Below are positions 1-6,563 of a stretch of 14,561 bases of DNA, one piece after another. Below the pieces are notes generated by a model. It ran no database searches. It saw nothing but the letters and a program-made list of their open reading frames with translations, and was not told where the DNA came from. Each line of letters opens with the position of its first letter. Within the stretch, counting starts at the first letter, position 1. A program made the position numbers and the translations under genes. The stretch comes from Minisyncoccota bacterium (GTDB taxonomy: Bacteria > Patescibacteriota > Minisyncoccia > Phycocordibacterales > GCA-2747955), in NCBI GenBank assembly GCA_938010795.1, contig CALLVB010000058.1, positions 1 through 14,561 on the forward strand. Reading direction: 5' to 3'.

Positions 1-2
1 GA

Positions 3-386
3 GAGAATGTACCTCAGGAAGATGCAGCGATTATTCAAGAACTAGCTATTCACTCTTCAGAAATGGAAAAGCGTGCAGTGGATGCAGAACGTGCTTCAAC
101 TAAGTTCAAATACGTAGAACTGTTCTCTACAAAAATTGGTGAAGAATTGTATGGAATGATTACCGGAGTTACTAAGTTTGGGCTCTTTGTACAAGACAGT
201 GTAACCAAAGGTGAAGGAATGCTTAATGTTCGAAATATGGGAGGAGATTTTTACCAGTACGATCAAAAGACCATGTCTCTCAAAGGTAACTCAGGTGCTT
301 CATTCAAAATTGGAGACAAACTCACCGTAAGAGTTAAAGATGTAAATATCGAAGAGAGAAAAATTGATTTTGAATTAGTTAACTAA
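3..386 (+). CDS. rnr: Ribonuclease R, C-terminal part (5' end outside window)
   Basis: RNase R is a processive 3'-5' exoribonuclease of the RNB family that degrades structured RNA. The reading frame is open from base 3 to the TAA at 384-386, so 127 C-terminal residues are visible. The stretch around HSSEMEKRAVDAER matches the end of the RNB catalytic domain, where this family has a conserved ERRA..AER helix. An S1 RNA-binding domain follows, with the typical order IGEELYGMITGVTKFGLFVQ, then GEGMLNVRNM, then a DFYQYDQ segment, and it ends in a VRVKDVNIEERKIDFEL strand. The catalytic residues lie upstream of the window. There is no lysine-rich tail after the S1 domain, unlike E. coli RNase R. 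The ATG at 63 is internal and not the start. The gene is followed by a strong terminator and then by rppH, so two mRNA-decay genes sit together. Confidence 0.9.
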   Translation, partial: ENVPQEDAAIIQELAIHSSEMEKRAVDAERASTKFKYVELFSTKIGEELYGMITGVTKFGLFVQDSVTKGEGMLNVRNMGGDFYQYDQKTMSLKGNSGASFKIGDKLTVRVKDVNIEERKIDFELVN

Positions 387-395
387 CAAAATATG

Positions 396-425
396 AAAAG
401 CCGTGACAATGTCACGGCTTTTCTC
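396..425 (+). terminator. Intrinsic terminator of rnr
   Basis: A perfect 12-bp stem (396-407 with 411-422) has an AAT loop and ends in TTTTCTCTT. It begins 10 bases after the rnr stop. It contains an ATG at 393 that opens a longer frame into rppH, but that ATG lies at the foot of the hairpin and is unlikely to be used. Confidence 0.85.
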
Positions 426-428
426 TTG

Positions 429-434
429 TATAAT
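429..434 (+). promoter_or_regulatory. -10 box of rppH (leaderless promoter)
   Basis: A perfect TATAAT is followed by 6 bases and then the ATG at 441, so transcription should begin at the A of the start codon. The -35 position falls in the loop and right arm of the rnr terminator and has no good TTGACA match. Confidence 0.65.
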
Positions 435-440
435 AGTGAT

Positions 441-950
441 ATGAAAAAATTCTTTACAAGAATCAAAGATAACGATTCATACTTTAGGGCAGGTGTTGGT
501 GTCATTATCATAAACTCGAAACATGAATGTGTATTATTTGAACGTTCAGATATTCCAGGTAGCTTTCAGAGCTCTCAAGGCGGCCTTGACCGTGATGAAG
601 ATCCACAAGCGGGGGCACTGCGAGAACTCTACGAAGAAACCGGGATTCTCGAATCTTCTATTGCCCTGCTTGGTGAATACCCCGAATGGCTCTCGTACAC
701 TATTCCAATGGACAGAACCCTTCACAAAGGAGTACACTATCTCCAGCGGCGTGGCTACCGAGGACAAACACAAAAATGGTTCTACCTACAAGTTAACGAC
801 GATATTACGATTGATCTTACTCAAGCACAAGACAAAGAATTCAGCTCGTATAAATGGATCCCTATTACCGATGTTGTGGATGAAATAATAGATTTCAAAC
901 GACCCTTGTATAAACTACTCATGGAGTATCTTGAGAAAGAATTGTTGTAA
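441..950 (+). CDS. rppH: RppH-type Nudix hydrolase (RNA 5'-pyrophosphohydrolase)
   Basis: The 169-residue protein has a complete Nudix box, GX5EX7REUXEEXGU, at residues 47-69 (GGLDRDE to RELYEETGI), with the metal-binding glutamates in place. RppH-specific signs are WLSYTIP after the box, the GQTQKWFYL segment and the C-terminal ..W..I.DVVDEIIDFKRPLY. The RppH family removes pyrophosphate from the 5' end of mRNA and so starts decay. I chose ATG 441 over ATG 393 because homology begins at MKKFFTRI/YFRAGVGVIII, the earlier ATG is in the rnr terminator, and a perfect TATAAT lies 6 bases before 441. No Shine-Dalgarno sequence is present. The position after RNase R fits a role in RNA turnover. A diadenosine polyphosphate hydrolase role is a less likely alternative. 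The symbol is by similarity only. Confidence 0.85.
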   Translation: MKKFFTRIKDNDSYFRAGVGVIIINSKHECVLFERSDIPGSFQSSQGGLDRDEDPQAGALRELYEETGILESSIALLGEYPEWLSYTIPMDRTLHKGVHYLQRRGYRGQTQKWFYLQVNDDITIDLTQAQDKEFSSYKWIPITDVVDEIIDFKRPLYKLLMEYLEKELL

Positions 951-952
951 AT

Positions 953-985
953 AAAAGAGCACGCCACAGGCGTGCTCTTTTATTC
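953..985. terminator. Bidirectional terminator between rppH and the convergent secreted-protein gene
   Basis: A perfect 13-bp stem, 953-965 with 969-981, has an ACA loop. T-rich tracts flank it on either strand, so it can end both the rppH transcript and the minus-strand transcript that stops at 999. Confidence 0.85.
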
Positions 986-998
986 TGTCTGTGTAAGA

Positions 999-1907
999 CT
1001 AGTTATCAGTCTCAAATTCTTCAATTGAACTACACTCTAATGTTTCATCATCATCCTCATCTTCATACTCAACACAGAGTGCAAAGTAATGATCGGTGTT
1101 TCTGTCTAGATTACGAATATCTAGTGAGAAATCATCTTCACCATCCAAATCAGAGTCAACTCGTTGTTTTTGTAAATCATCTCCATCTTCATCAATATCG
1201 TCGTACTCGTCTTCATCTGTTGCGTCTTCAACCTCGTCTTCATCTTCTCCCCATAGGAAGAATACAATTCCGTTCCTAAAGTCATTCATGTCTACAGAAC
1301 CGTTTAATTCAGCAGATGTTCTTTCTATATTATCAGCTTCTTCAATATCTACGTCTGGCTCTTCGTCATTACCATTATCATCATCGGTAGTGAATCGTTC
1401 TACATCACCTGAGATTGTTCGTCTGTCGTCGTCTTCACTACACGCACGATAGTAATACCGCTCATCCTCATCAAGATTACGAAGTCTTTTTGAAAAATCA
1501 TCTCGATCATCATATCGACCGTCTACGTGTACTCGTTGGTTTGAAGAGGTACATGAAGGTGTTGAGTCAGTGCGTGAAAATGCAAACCATACCTCGGTAT
1601 TGTCTCCTTCTTGTAATTCACCTCGCAGTACCACAGAGTCATCTTCTATGTCTCTTGGAGAAAGTGTTTCTACATCAACATCACCAACATTTGAAGTTGA
1701 CCCAACTGTAATTCCTTGTTGTTGTGCAAGCAAAAGAAGTAGACTAAAGATGTGTGCTCGTACTGCATCTTCGCCGTTAAGTGCAACTAATTGTTGCCGG
1801 TCTTGTGCTAGTAATTCTTGTAGTTCGAACGTAGAAATTGTTTGTGCACCTACTACTGCAGGGATAAACAATGCTAGTCCAACCATCATTGCTGTTATTT
1901 GTTTCAT
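999..1907 (-). CDS. Secreted acidic protein with two fibronectin-III-like repeats
   Basis: The 302-residue protein starts with a Sec signal peptide (MKQITAMMVGLALFIPAVVGA, likely cut before Q22). Residues 22-65 look helical and Gln/Leu rich. Two related modules follow, about 85-175 and 189-302. Each has an (A/V).L.G opening, a (W/F)(F/L).F..W/R strand, an RNLD..-YY(Y/F).(A)C element and a closing F(T/E)T strand: compare RNLDEDERYYYRAC with RNLDRNTDHYFALC. This resembles the fibronectin-like repeats common in CPR surface proteins. The body is extremely rich in Asp and Glu, with runs such as EDEDEVEDATDEDEYDD, and the few cysteines may pair within modules. No sortase signal or transmembrane anchor is seen after the signal peptide, so it may be released or held non-covalently. 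Function is unknown. No Shine-Dalgarno is present; a TAAGAT/GATAAT lies just before the ATG. Confidence 0.8.
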   Translation of the reverse strand: MKQITAMMVGLALFIPAVVGAQTISTFELQELLAQDRQQLVALNGEDAVRAHIFSLLLLLAQQQGITVGSTSNVGDVDVETLSPRDIEDDSVVLRGELQEGDNTEVWFAFSRTDSTPSCTSSNQRVHVDGRYDDRDDFSKRLRNLDEDERYYYRACSEDDDRRTISGDVERFTTDDDNGNDEEPDVDIEEADNIERTSAELNGSVDMNDFRNGIVFFLWGEDEDEVEDATDEDEYDDIDEDGDDLQKQRVDSDLDGEDDFSLDIRNLDRNTDHYFALCVEYEDEDDDETLECSSIEEFETDN

Positions 1908-1959
1908 ACTTAATTATCTTATTTGTAAATTGATACTACTACATATCCTTTGTTGCCAG

Positions 1960-1977
1960 TGTACATTCTTATGTACA
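1960..1977. promoter_or_regulatory. Inverted repeat upstream of the acidic secreted-protein gene
   Basis: TGTACAT, a TCTT spacer and ATGTACA form a perfect 7-bp inverted repeat about 53 bases before the minus-strand start at 1907. It is placed as an operator would be, but no T-tract makes it a terminator. The role is inferred from position only. Confidence 0.35.
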
Positions 1978-2061
1978 AAATGTCTACATTATTGTTTAGT
2001 CTAAAAATCTCTACTATCCCCCCTAAACATATGGAGTGATGCTGGAACTTTTTATAAATAG

Positions 2062-2081
2062 AAAAAGCCCCGAAAGGCTTT
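2062..2081 (-). terminator. Terminator of the 150-aa hypothetical gene
   Basis: Read on the minus strand, AAAGCC and GGCTTT pair around a six-base loop and run into TTTC, starting 13 bases after the TAG stop. A second pairing of AGCCC with GGGCT (2066-2070 with 2090-2094) would enclose it on the other face. Moderate strength. Confidence 0.6.
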
Positions 2082-2094
2082 AACTTTTAGGGCT

Positions 2095-2547
2095 CTACTT
2101 ACGATACGATGCATCATAGTCGAAATCAATAAAATAATATTTTTTACCATTGACTCCAGATGTCTTTAAACACATATTGAAATCAAGAAAATTACCAAGA
2201 TTAAATACAACCGATGGATGTATCGACCAGCGCATGAGACCATCACCAAACTTCCTTGGAACAATCGGGTGCACAAATTCAGCGAGACCTTCAGACTTCA
2301 TAACAATCAGGTCATAACTTTGACCAAAATCTGTCTTGATTGGAATATCAGGATTCTCATATTGCAGAATAAGTAACCGCGCAGCACGTATGTATGGAGG
2401 CTCTTCAGCATCTCGCATTTTAGCGACTGGAAATCCAATATGTTCACGTAAAAACTTGAGTACCAGATCTTTTTGCTCGCTTGTAACTTCTTCAAATTCC
2501 GTTTGGGGACGGACTAATTTCTCTTTTTGTTTAACAATGGTAGACAT
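2095..2547 (-). CDS. Hypothetical protein, 150 aa
   Basis: I do not recognise this family. The protein is soluble, with no signal peptide or membrane segment. The N-terminal 45 residues are charged and probably helical (EFEEVTSEQKDLVLKFLREHIGFP). The C-terminal half looks beta-rich, with MRWSIHPSVVFNLGNFLDFN and a final KKYYFIDFDYDASYRK. It has a single cysteine. The start at 2547 is well supported: an AAAGGA Shine-Dalgarno lies about 8 bases upstream, and a strong promoter lies further up. This contrasts with the leaderless housekeeping genes nearby. It is a single-gene unit with its own terminator, read in the same direction as smc but separated from it by the smc terminator. Confidence 0.65.
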   Translation of the reverse strand: MSTIVKQKEKLVRPQTEFEEVTSEQKDLVLKFLREHIGFPVAKMRDAEEPPYIRAARLLILQYENPDIPIKTDFGQSYDLIVMKSEGLAEFVHPIVPRKFGDGLMRWSIHPSVVFNLGNFLDFNMCLKTSGVNGKKYYFIDFDYDASYRK

Positions 2548-2593
2548 GGCTTTCCTTTCAAAGAACTGTTTTGAACATTTTCAACTTAATATG

Positions 2594-2622
2594 AATATAT
2601 ACTATTATTTGACAAATGTCAA
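2594..2622 (-). promoter_or_regulatory. Near-consensus sigma70-type promoter of the 150-aa hypothetical gene
   Basis: On the minus strand TTGACA (2622-2617) is followed by exactly 17 bases and TATATT (2599-2594). Transcription would start near 2587, giving a 5' leader of about 40 bases with the AAAGGA ribosome site. The -35 box is one half of a TTGACA/TGTCAA inverted repeat at 2609-2622, which could also be an operator. Confidence 0.75.
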
Positions 2623-2740
2623 GTATATTGTTAAATATTTTAGCAAGTCAAATAACCCTTACGGATTATCTTGAAATATCCGTGCTACTGAACTAAGACT
2701 CAAATTTATTTGAAATTCAGAAATGGAATGAAGTACAAGG

Positions 2741-2795
2741 AAACAAAAGAAAATCATCCGAAGACGTACTGGTTGTACGTTGAGGATGATTTTCT
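2741..2795 (-). terminator. Long hairpin terminator of smc
   Basis: A perfect 12-bp outer stem (2748-2759 with 2784-2795) encloses a 6-bp inner stem (2764-2769 with 2775-2780) with a TGGTT loop. On the minus strand it ends in TTTTCTTTTGTTT, so it fits termination of the smc transcript, about 45 bases after its stop. Confidence 0.75.
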
Positions 2796-2837
2796 TGTAG
2801 TTGACGAAGTAATTCGTTCATTTCTGGAGACTCAAAT

Positions 2838-5087
2838 TTACTTGGCGAATTGTTCTCCTTGTTCAAGTGATATAGACAGTAATCGTGACGCCCCATCACT
2901 TCCCATCGTCACTCCATACAAAATACCCGCTCTCGACATCGTCTCCCTATTGTGAGTAATTAAAATTAATTGAGACTCTTTAGATAATAGCTCGATCATA
3001 TCTCCATATCTCTTTGAGTTTGCCTCATCGAGTGCTGCGTCAGTTTCATCAAGAATAATAAATGGCGGAGGCGTTACCGATGACATTGCAAACAATAGCG
3101 CAATAGAAGTCAAAGATCGCTCGCCCCCCGAAAGCATAGACATTCCTCTAATTTTTTTGTTTGGCAGAGACACAGAAAGATCTACTCCGATCTCATACTC
3201 TTGTGGGTCATCTTCATCTTGTTTCTTGATTGGAATTTCTGTTACAAAAATTTCAGCTCGTCCTCCAGAGAATAGTGTTTGGAAGAACCGTGCAAACGCA
3301 GAGTTAATTTTTTCAAGTCCTTCTCGAAACTTCACTTCAATTTGATCTGCAAGTTCACTAATAAGTTCATTAAGAGAATCTTGTGTGGCCTTGAGGTCTT
3401 GTACTTGTTCATCAATAAACTGCTTATGCTCAACGAGTTTGTTGTACTCCTCTGTAATCTCTCCTGACGATCCCAGGTTTCCATTCTCAAGCAACACCTT
3501 GAGTCTCGTAATTTTATCTTTTACATTCATTTCTGGCTCACCAGGCGTATCGGTTGCAACAAAGAAAGAATCTGTCTCTTGACCAAAAAATCCTCGTGCT
3601 GCTGCCTCCTCAATATTAAATGCTTGTACTTGTGCATCTACTTGTTGTGCCTTCATCTTGTGACCGTTTAATATACCTAAAATCTCTGACTTCTTTTTCT
3701 CGATAGTTAAAATTTCGATCTGCACTTTTTGTCCTACCGTCTCAGATGAGTCGCGTACATCATCAAGCTCATCACGCTTTTGCTCAAGTGCTACTTCTTG
3801 AGCAGAGAGCTTTTCAATCTCTGCATGAAGAGCTTCTCGTTCTGTGTTAAGCCTCCCTAGTTTTAATTCATCAAACTCAGGTATACGAACTGACTCTTCC
3901 TCATCTAGTACTGCGGTAATTTCTCGGGCTTGAATTCTATCTTTTTCTTTTTCTGACTCAGGAAGTTCTGCATATGGAACAAGTAGTGCACTCCAGCGCT
4001 TAGTACGCTCCTGGGAAAGTGTTTCTGTTTCCATAAGCTCCTGCGCCCACTTCACCCACATATCATGCACTGCAGCAGAAAGACTCTCTAGTGATGTGTG
4101 CTCTTCTTGTTGTTGTAAGTAAAGGTCGTATCGTTTCTTTTCTTCTGTTGCAATTTCAATACGAGCGTCTGTTTTACCAATCTCTCGCTCTTTCTCTGCT
4201 TTTACACCCTTGAGCACCTGCAGTTCCTTCTCTACCTTCACAAGCTCCTGTGTCTTTGCCTCTACACCTTCAGTTGAAGTAACGGAAGTAAGTTTTTCTT
4301 GAAGCGCTCGAACTTCGGCATTAATTTGCTCTACTTCTTGGTTTAGTTTCTCAATATGCTGTGTTTGAACAGACAGTTCGTCTTGTAATCTTTTCTTGGT
4401 TGGAAAATATAGTTTATACAATATTCGTAGCTCCTCTTTCATAGAACGAGCCTTCTCAATCTTATCTACCTCACGTTTAAGATAGCTAATTCGCGGTGCT
4501 ACCGAGCGCTGTTCGACCAAAACTTCCTTGAGGTTATCATCTGTTCGTGCCAATTTTCTCTCAGCCTCATTTTTTCGCATAGTAAATGCCTTAAGTCCCA
4601 ACGCCTCCTCGATCACACCTTTTCGTTCTTTAGGGTTAATAGAGAGAATCTTGTCTGCTTCACCTTGAGAGATAATGTGGTGTCCTGAGGCTCCAATGTT
4701 TGCAGCTGATAAGAGCTCTTGAATATCTTTTGCACGTACCTTTGATCCATTAATCAAATACTCGTTTGAACCATCACGAGACACAATACGTTGAATTGAT
4801 ACCTCTTTGTAATCAATATCAAGAGTTTTAGATGAGTTATCAAATACTACTTTTACTGCTCCTCGCTGAGACCGACCTGCTGCACCAGTAAAAATAAGGT
4901 CTTCACCTTTTTTACCTCTCATATTCTTGATTGACTGTTCTCCCAATACAAAACGAAACGCCTCTGCTACGTTAGACTTTCCAGATCCGTTTGGTCCTAC
5001 GATTCCTGAGATAGATGTAGTGAAAATAAGATCAGACTTCTTTGCAAAAGACTTAAATCCATTGATTTCTAGTTCCTTAAGATACAT
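2838..5087 (-). CDS. smc: SMC-family chromosome segregation ATPase, short-armed
   Basis: SMC dimers load on DNA and compact or segregate chromosomes, usually with ScpA and ScpB; neither partner is in the window. All head motifs are present: N-terminal FKSF and Walker A GPNGSGKSN (31-39), a SQGEADKIL Q-loop region (140-148), the C-terminal signature LSGGERSLTSIALLFA (652-667), Walker B FIILDETDAALDEAN (676-690) and a THNRETM switch. The pre-head segment RLKVLLENGNLGSSGEITEEYNKL also matches bacterial SMC. Length is 749 residues, against about 1150-1200 usually, and the lost length is all in the arms and hinge between about 190 and 540. I cannot see a glycine-rich SMC hinge, and there is no cysteine anywhere, so no Rad50-type zinc hook. 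The coiled-coil stretches are about 205-330 and 405-490. The ATG at 5087 follows TGTTACAAT closely, so the mRNA is probably almost leaderless. The gene is divergent from the prepilins. Confidence 0.88.
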   Translation of the reverse strand: MYLKELEINGFKSFAKKSDLIFTTSISGIVGPNGSGKSNVAEAFRFVLGEQSIKNMRGKKGEDLIFTGAAGRSQRGAVKVVFDNSSKTLDIDYKEVSIQRIVSRDGSNEYLINGSKVRAKDIQELLSAANIGASGHHIISQGEADKILSINPKERKGVIEEALGLKAFTMRKNEAERKLARTDDNLKEVLVEQRSVAPRISYLKREVDKIEKARSMKEELRILYKLYFPTKKRLQDELSVQTQHIEKLNQEVEQINAEVRALQEKLTSVTSTEGVEAKTQELVKVEKELQVLKGVKAEKEREIGKTDARIEIATEEKKRYDLYLQQQEEHTSLESLSAAVHDMWVKWAQELMETETLSQERTKRWSALLVPYAELPESEKEKDRIQAREITAVLDEEESVRIPEFDELKLGRLNTEREALHAEIEKLSAQEVALEQKRDELDDVRDSSETVGQKVQIEILTIEKKKSEILGILNGHKMKAQQVDAQVQAFNIEEAAARGFFGQETDSFFVATDTPGEPEMNVKDKITRLKVLLENGNLGSSGEITEEYNKLVEHKQFIDEQVQDLKATQDSLNELISELADQIEVKFREGLEKINSAFARFFQTLFSGGRAEIFVTEIPIKKQDEDDPQEYEIGVDLSVSLPNKKIRGMSMLSGGERSLTSIALLFAMSSVTPPPFIILDETDAALDEANSKRYGDMIELLSKESQLILITHNRETMSRAGILYGVTMGSDGASRLLSISLEQGEQFAK

Positions 5088-5096
5088 ATATCAACT

Positions 5097-5105
5097 ATTG
5101 TAACA
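5097..5105 (-). promoter_or_regulatory. Extended -10 promoter of smc
   Basis: Read on the minus strand, TGTTACAAT (TGn plus TACAAT) lies 9 bases before the smc ATG. No convincing -35 is seen. The predicted leader is only about 2-3 bases. Confidence 0.55.
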
Positions 5106-5180
5106 AAATTTGTGTATATCCTGTGTATTATTTGTGAACAATCAGTAAAAGCGAGAATACAAAATTTTCTATTTGTAAAC

Positions 5181-5209
5181 TATCGTGACGAATTGTATTC
5201 CTATACAAT
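5181..5209 (+). promoter_or_regulatory. Promoter of prepilin 1 with TRTCGTGACGA element
   Basis: TATCGTGACGA (5181-5191), 12 bases, TACAAT (5204-5209), 7 bases, ATG at 5217. The same arrangement with the same spacings precedes the second prepilin gene. The element occupies the normal -35 position but does not resemble TTGACA. Confidence 0.7.
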
Positions 5210-5216
5210 GGAATGA

Positions 5217-5795
5217 ATGAAACAAGGTTTTACACTTTTAGAATTACTGGTGGCTATGGCTATCGTAGGGATGATCTCCAGCATCATCGTCTCTGACATC
5301 GTTGATGTAGACAAGCGGGCTCGTGATACGGTACGTATCAGCGACCTTGTTCAATTATCTACCGCCATGTTCATTAATCAACACGATACTACTGGAGCAT
5401 TCCAAACACTGGTCAATACGACCCCCCAAGCGATTGGAACTGAATTTCCTGAAGTACCACAAAACAATACAGTAAATGATGGTGTCTACGGTTGGATTAA
5501 TAATACTGCTGAACCCTTTAGATTTTGTGCATGGGCAACACTCACTAATGAGATTGTAGATAGCCGGTATTTTGTAGTTTCAGAAATTGGAAATGGTTTT
5601 TTCGATGAGGAGCCCTCGAGCTTTAATGACTGTGGTTACTATCAAGAAGAAAATCAAAATACTGGATTTGAAGATTCTGGTAAAAAACAAGAAGTCTGTC
5701 ATACAAATAAAAAAGGTAAACCAAAGACACTAAACGTAGGAAAAGGGGCGGTCGATTCACATCTCGGACATGGAGACACTCTAGGACCCTGCTAA
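5217..5795 (+). CDS. Type IV prepilin-like protein with C-terminal Cys/His motif
   Basis: A 192-residue secreted pilin-like protein. MKQG-FTLLELLVAMAIVGMISS is a class III signal: prepilin peptidase should cut after G4 and methylate F5, and E9 (the fifth residue of the mature protein) is present. The hydrophobic helix (5-25) would build the pilus core or anchor the protein in the membrane before assembly. The middle is a globular head with CAW and DCGYY segments. The last 33 residues hold a distinct motif: VCH (160-162), a basic NKKGKPKTL stretch, then HLGHGDTLGPC, so C192 is the final residue. I recognise this VCH...HLxHGDxLGxC tail from assorted secreted bacterial proteins but know no named function. 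The gene has its own leaderless promoter and is followed by a second prepilin. No pilus motor or prepilin peptidase gene is in the window, so whether it is a major or minor pilin is open. Confidence 0.82.
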   Translation: MKQGFTLLELLVAMAIVGMISSIIVSDIVDVDKRARDTVRISDLVQLSTAMFINQHDTTGAFQTLVNTTPQAIGTEFPEVPQNNTVNDGVYGWINNTAEPFRFCAWATLTNEIVDSRYFVVSEIGNGFFDEEPSSFNDCGYYQEENQNTGFEDSGKKQEVCHTNKKGKPKTLNVGKGAVDSHLGHGDTLGPC

Positions 5796-5831
5796 GCTTT
5801 CGAGAAGAAGTGCCATATACATTTTTTAAGC

Positions 5832-5860
5832 TGTCGTGACGATTTCTTTTTTGATAAAAT
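5832..5860 (+). promoter_or_regulatory. Promoter of prepilin 2 with TRTCGTGACGA element
   Basis: TGTCGTGACGA (5832-5842), 12 bases, TAAAAT (5855-5860), 7 bases, ATG at 5868. Spacings are identical to those before prepilin 1. This supports 5868, not the ATG at 5859 inside the -10 box, as the real start. Confidence 0.7.
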
Positions 5861-5867
5861 GTATTTC

Positions 5868-6518
5868 ATGAACAAAAAAGGTTTTACCCTTCTTGAATTA
5901 CTAGTAGTGATTTCTATCATTGGATTGATCTCTTCAACAATCACTACCTCGGTCTTTGGTGCCTTTGATAAAGCAAAAGGTTCTCATACTGCCCAAACTC
6001 TACAGGCCGTAGAGACCGCATTTCTTCAAAAGGCACTCCGAGACAACATCACCACCTGGTGGGATGAGGGTGACTTTCCTAGTACCAACTCTTGGGCTTC
6101 ATATATTGAGGACTTGGTAAACGATGAGATCATTAGTGCGTTTCTTCCGATTGCTCCTGATTACCCAAATGCAGATGAGGGTGCCCCTTTTGAATACGCA
6201 TACGACTCTGATAGTGATGTGTTTGTTAACCCAACGGGAGACGGATGTTTTGACCATACCGAGACCTTTAGTGGTAATTGGGGTCAGTGGAATAACCTAC
6301 GGGGAGTTAACATTGTAATTAACCCAAATAGACATCCTGATTCTGATGAATTTAGGGACGTGTTTGAATTCTTGGATAACGCAATTGATCGAGGTGATGG
6401 GCCGTATTGTGGAAAGATGCGACATGATGCATTTAATCGAGGTCACTCCAGTAATGATCGTAATCGACATAAATACTACCGGTTTGGAATTGACTTTGAT
6501 TTAGTTCCGAATATTTAA
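5868..6518 (+). CDS. Type IV prepilin-like protein
   Basis: A 216-residue secreted pilin-like protein with the class III signal MNKKG-FTLLELLVVISIIGLISS: cleavage is expected after G5, F6 becomes the methylated N-terminus and E10 is the conserved fifth mature residue. The helix runs to about residue 45. The head is acidic and rich in aromatic residues, with TTWWDEGDFP, NPTGDGC and GDGPYCGKMRHD; its two cysteines (in GDGC and PYCG) could form a disulfide. It lacks the C-terminal VCH/HLGHGD tail of its neighbour, and outside the signal helix the two proteins look unrelated. The start at 5868 is chosen over 5859 because the -10 TAAAAT covers 5855-5860 and the 7-base gap matches the first prepilin. 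The gene stands 45 bases before topA. Confidence 0.8.
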   Translation: MNKKGFTLLELLVVISIIGLISSTITTSVFGAFDKAKGSHTAQTLQAVETAFLQKALRDNITTWWDEGDFPSTNSWASYIEDLVNDEIISAFLPIAPDYPNADEGAPFEYAYDSDSDVFVNPTGDGCFDHTETFSGNWGQWNNLRGVNIVINPNRHPDSDEFRDVFEFLDNAIDRGDGPYCGKMRHDAFNRGHSSNDRNRHKYYRFGIDFDLVPNI

Positions 6519-6546
6519 TCACATTTGCAAAAGAATCATTTGTTGT

Positions 6547-6562
6547 GTATCTTTCCAGATAC
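6547..6562 (+). promoter_or_regulatory. Inverted repeat just before the topA start codon
   Basis: GTATCT, a TTCC spacer and AGATAC form a perfect 6-bp inverted repeat ending one base before the ATG at 6564. A weak -10 (TATCTT, 6548-6553) overlaps it. It could be an operator or a small mRNA hairpin hiding the start region. No Shine-Dalgarno is present. Confidence 0.4.
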
Positions 6563-6563
6563 T

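Noticed and set aside
401..416. CGTGAC in the rnr terminator as another copy of the prepilin promoter element
   Set aside because: It lies in the perfect hairpin stem, lacks the flanking TRT and GA, and does not keep the 12-base spacing to the -10.
393..440. Longer start of the Nudix gene at ATG 393
   Set aside because: The ATG is at the foot of the rnr terminator and upstream of the TATAAT at 429-434; the 16 extra residues are translated terminator sequence without homology.
1025..2004. Several plus-strand frames rich in Ser or His opposite the acidic protein
   Set aside because: They are the complement of GAT/GAA-rich coding sequence; the minus frame has the signal peptide and repeats.
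2717..2899. Short minus-strand frame (60 aa) overlapping the smc 3' end
   Set aside because: It overlaps smc in another frame and runs through the smc terminator hairpin; no ribosome site or homology is seen.
6525..6563. Longer start of topA at ATG 6525
   Set aside because: The 13 added residues match nothing in TopA, whose usual start is M.KLLIVESPAK.
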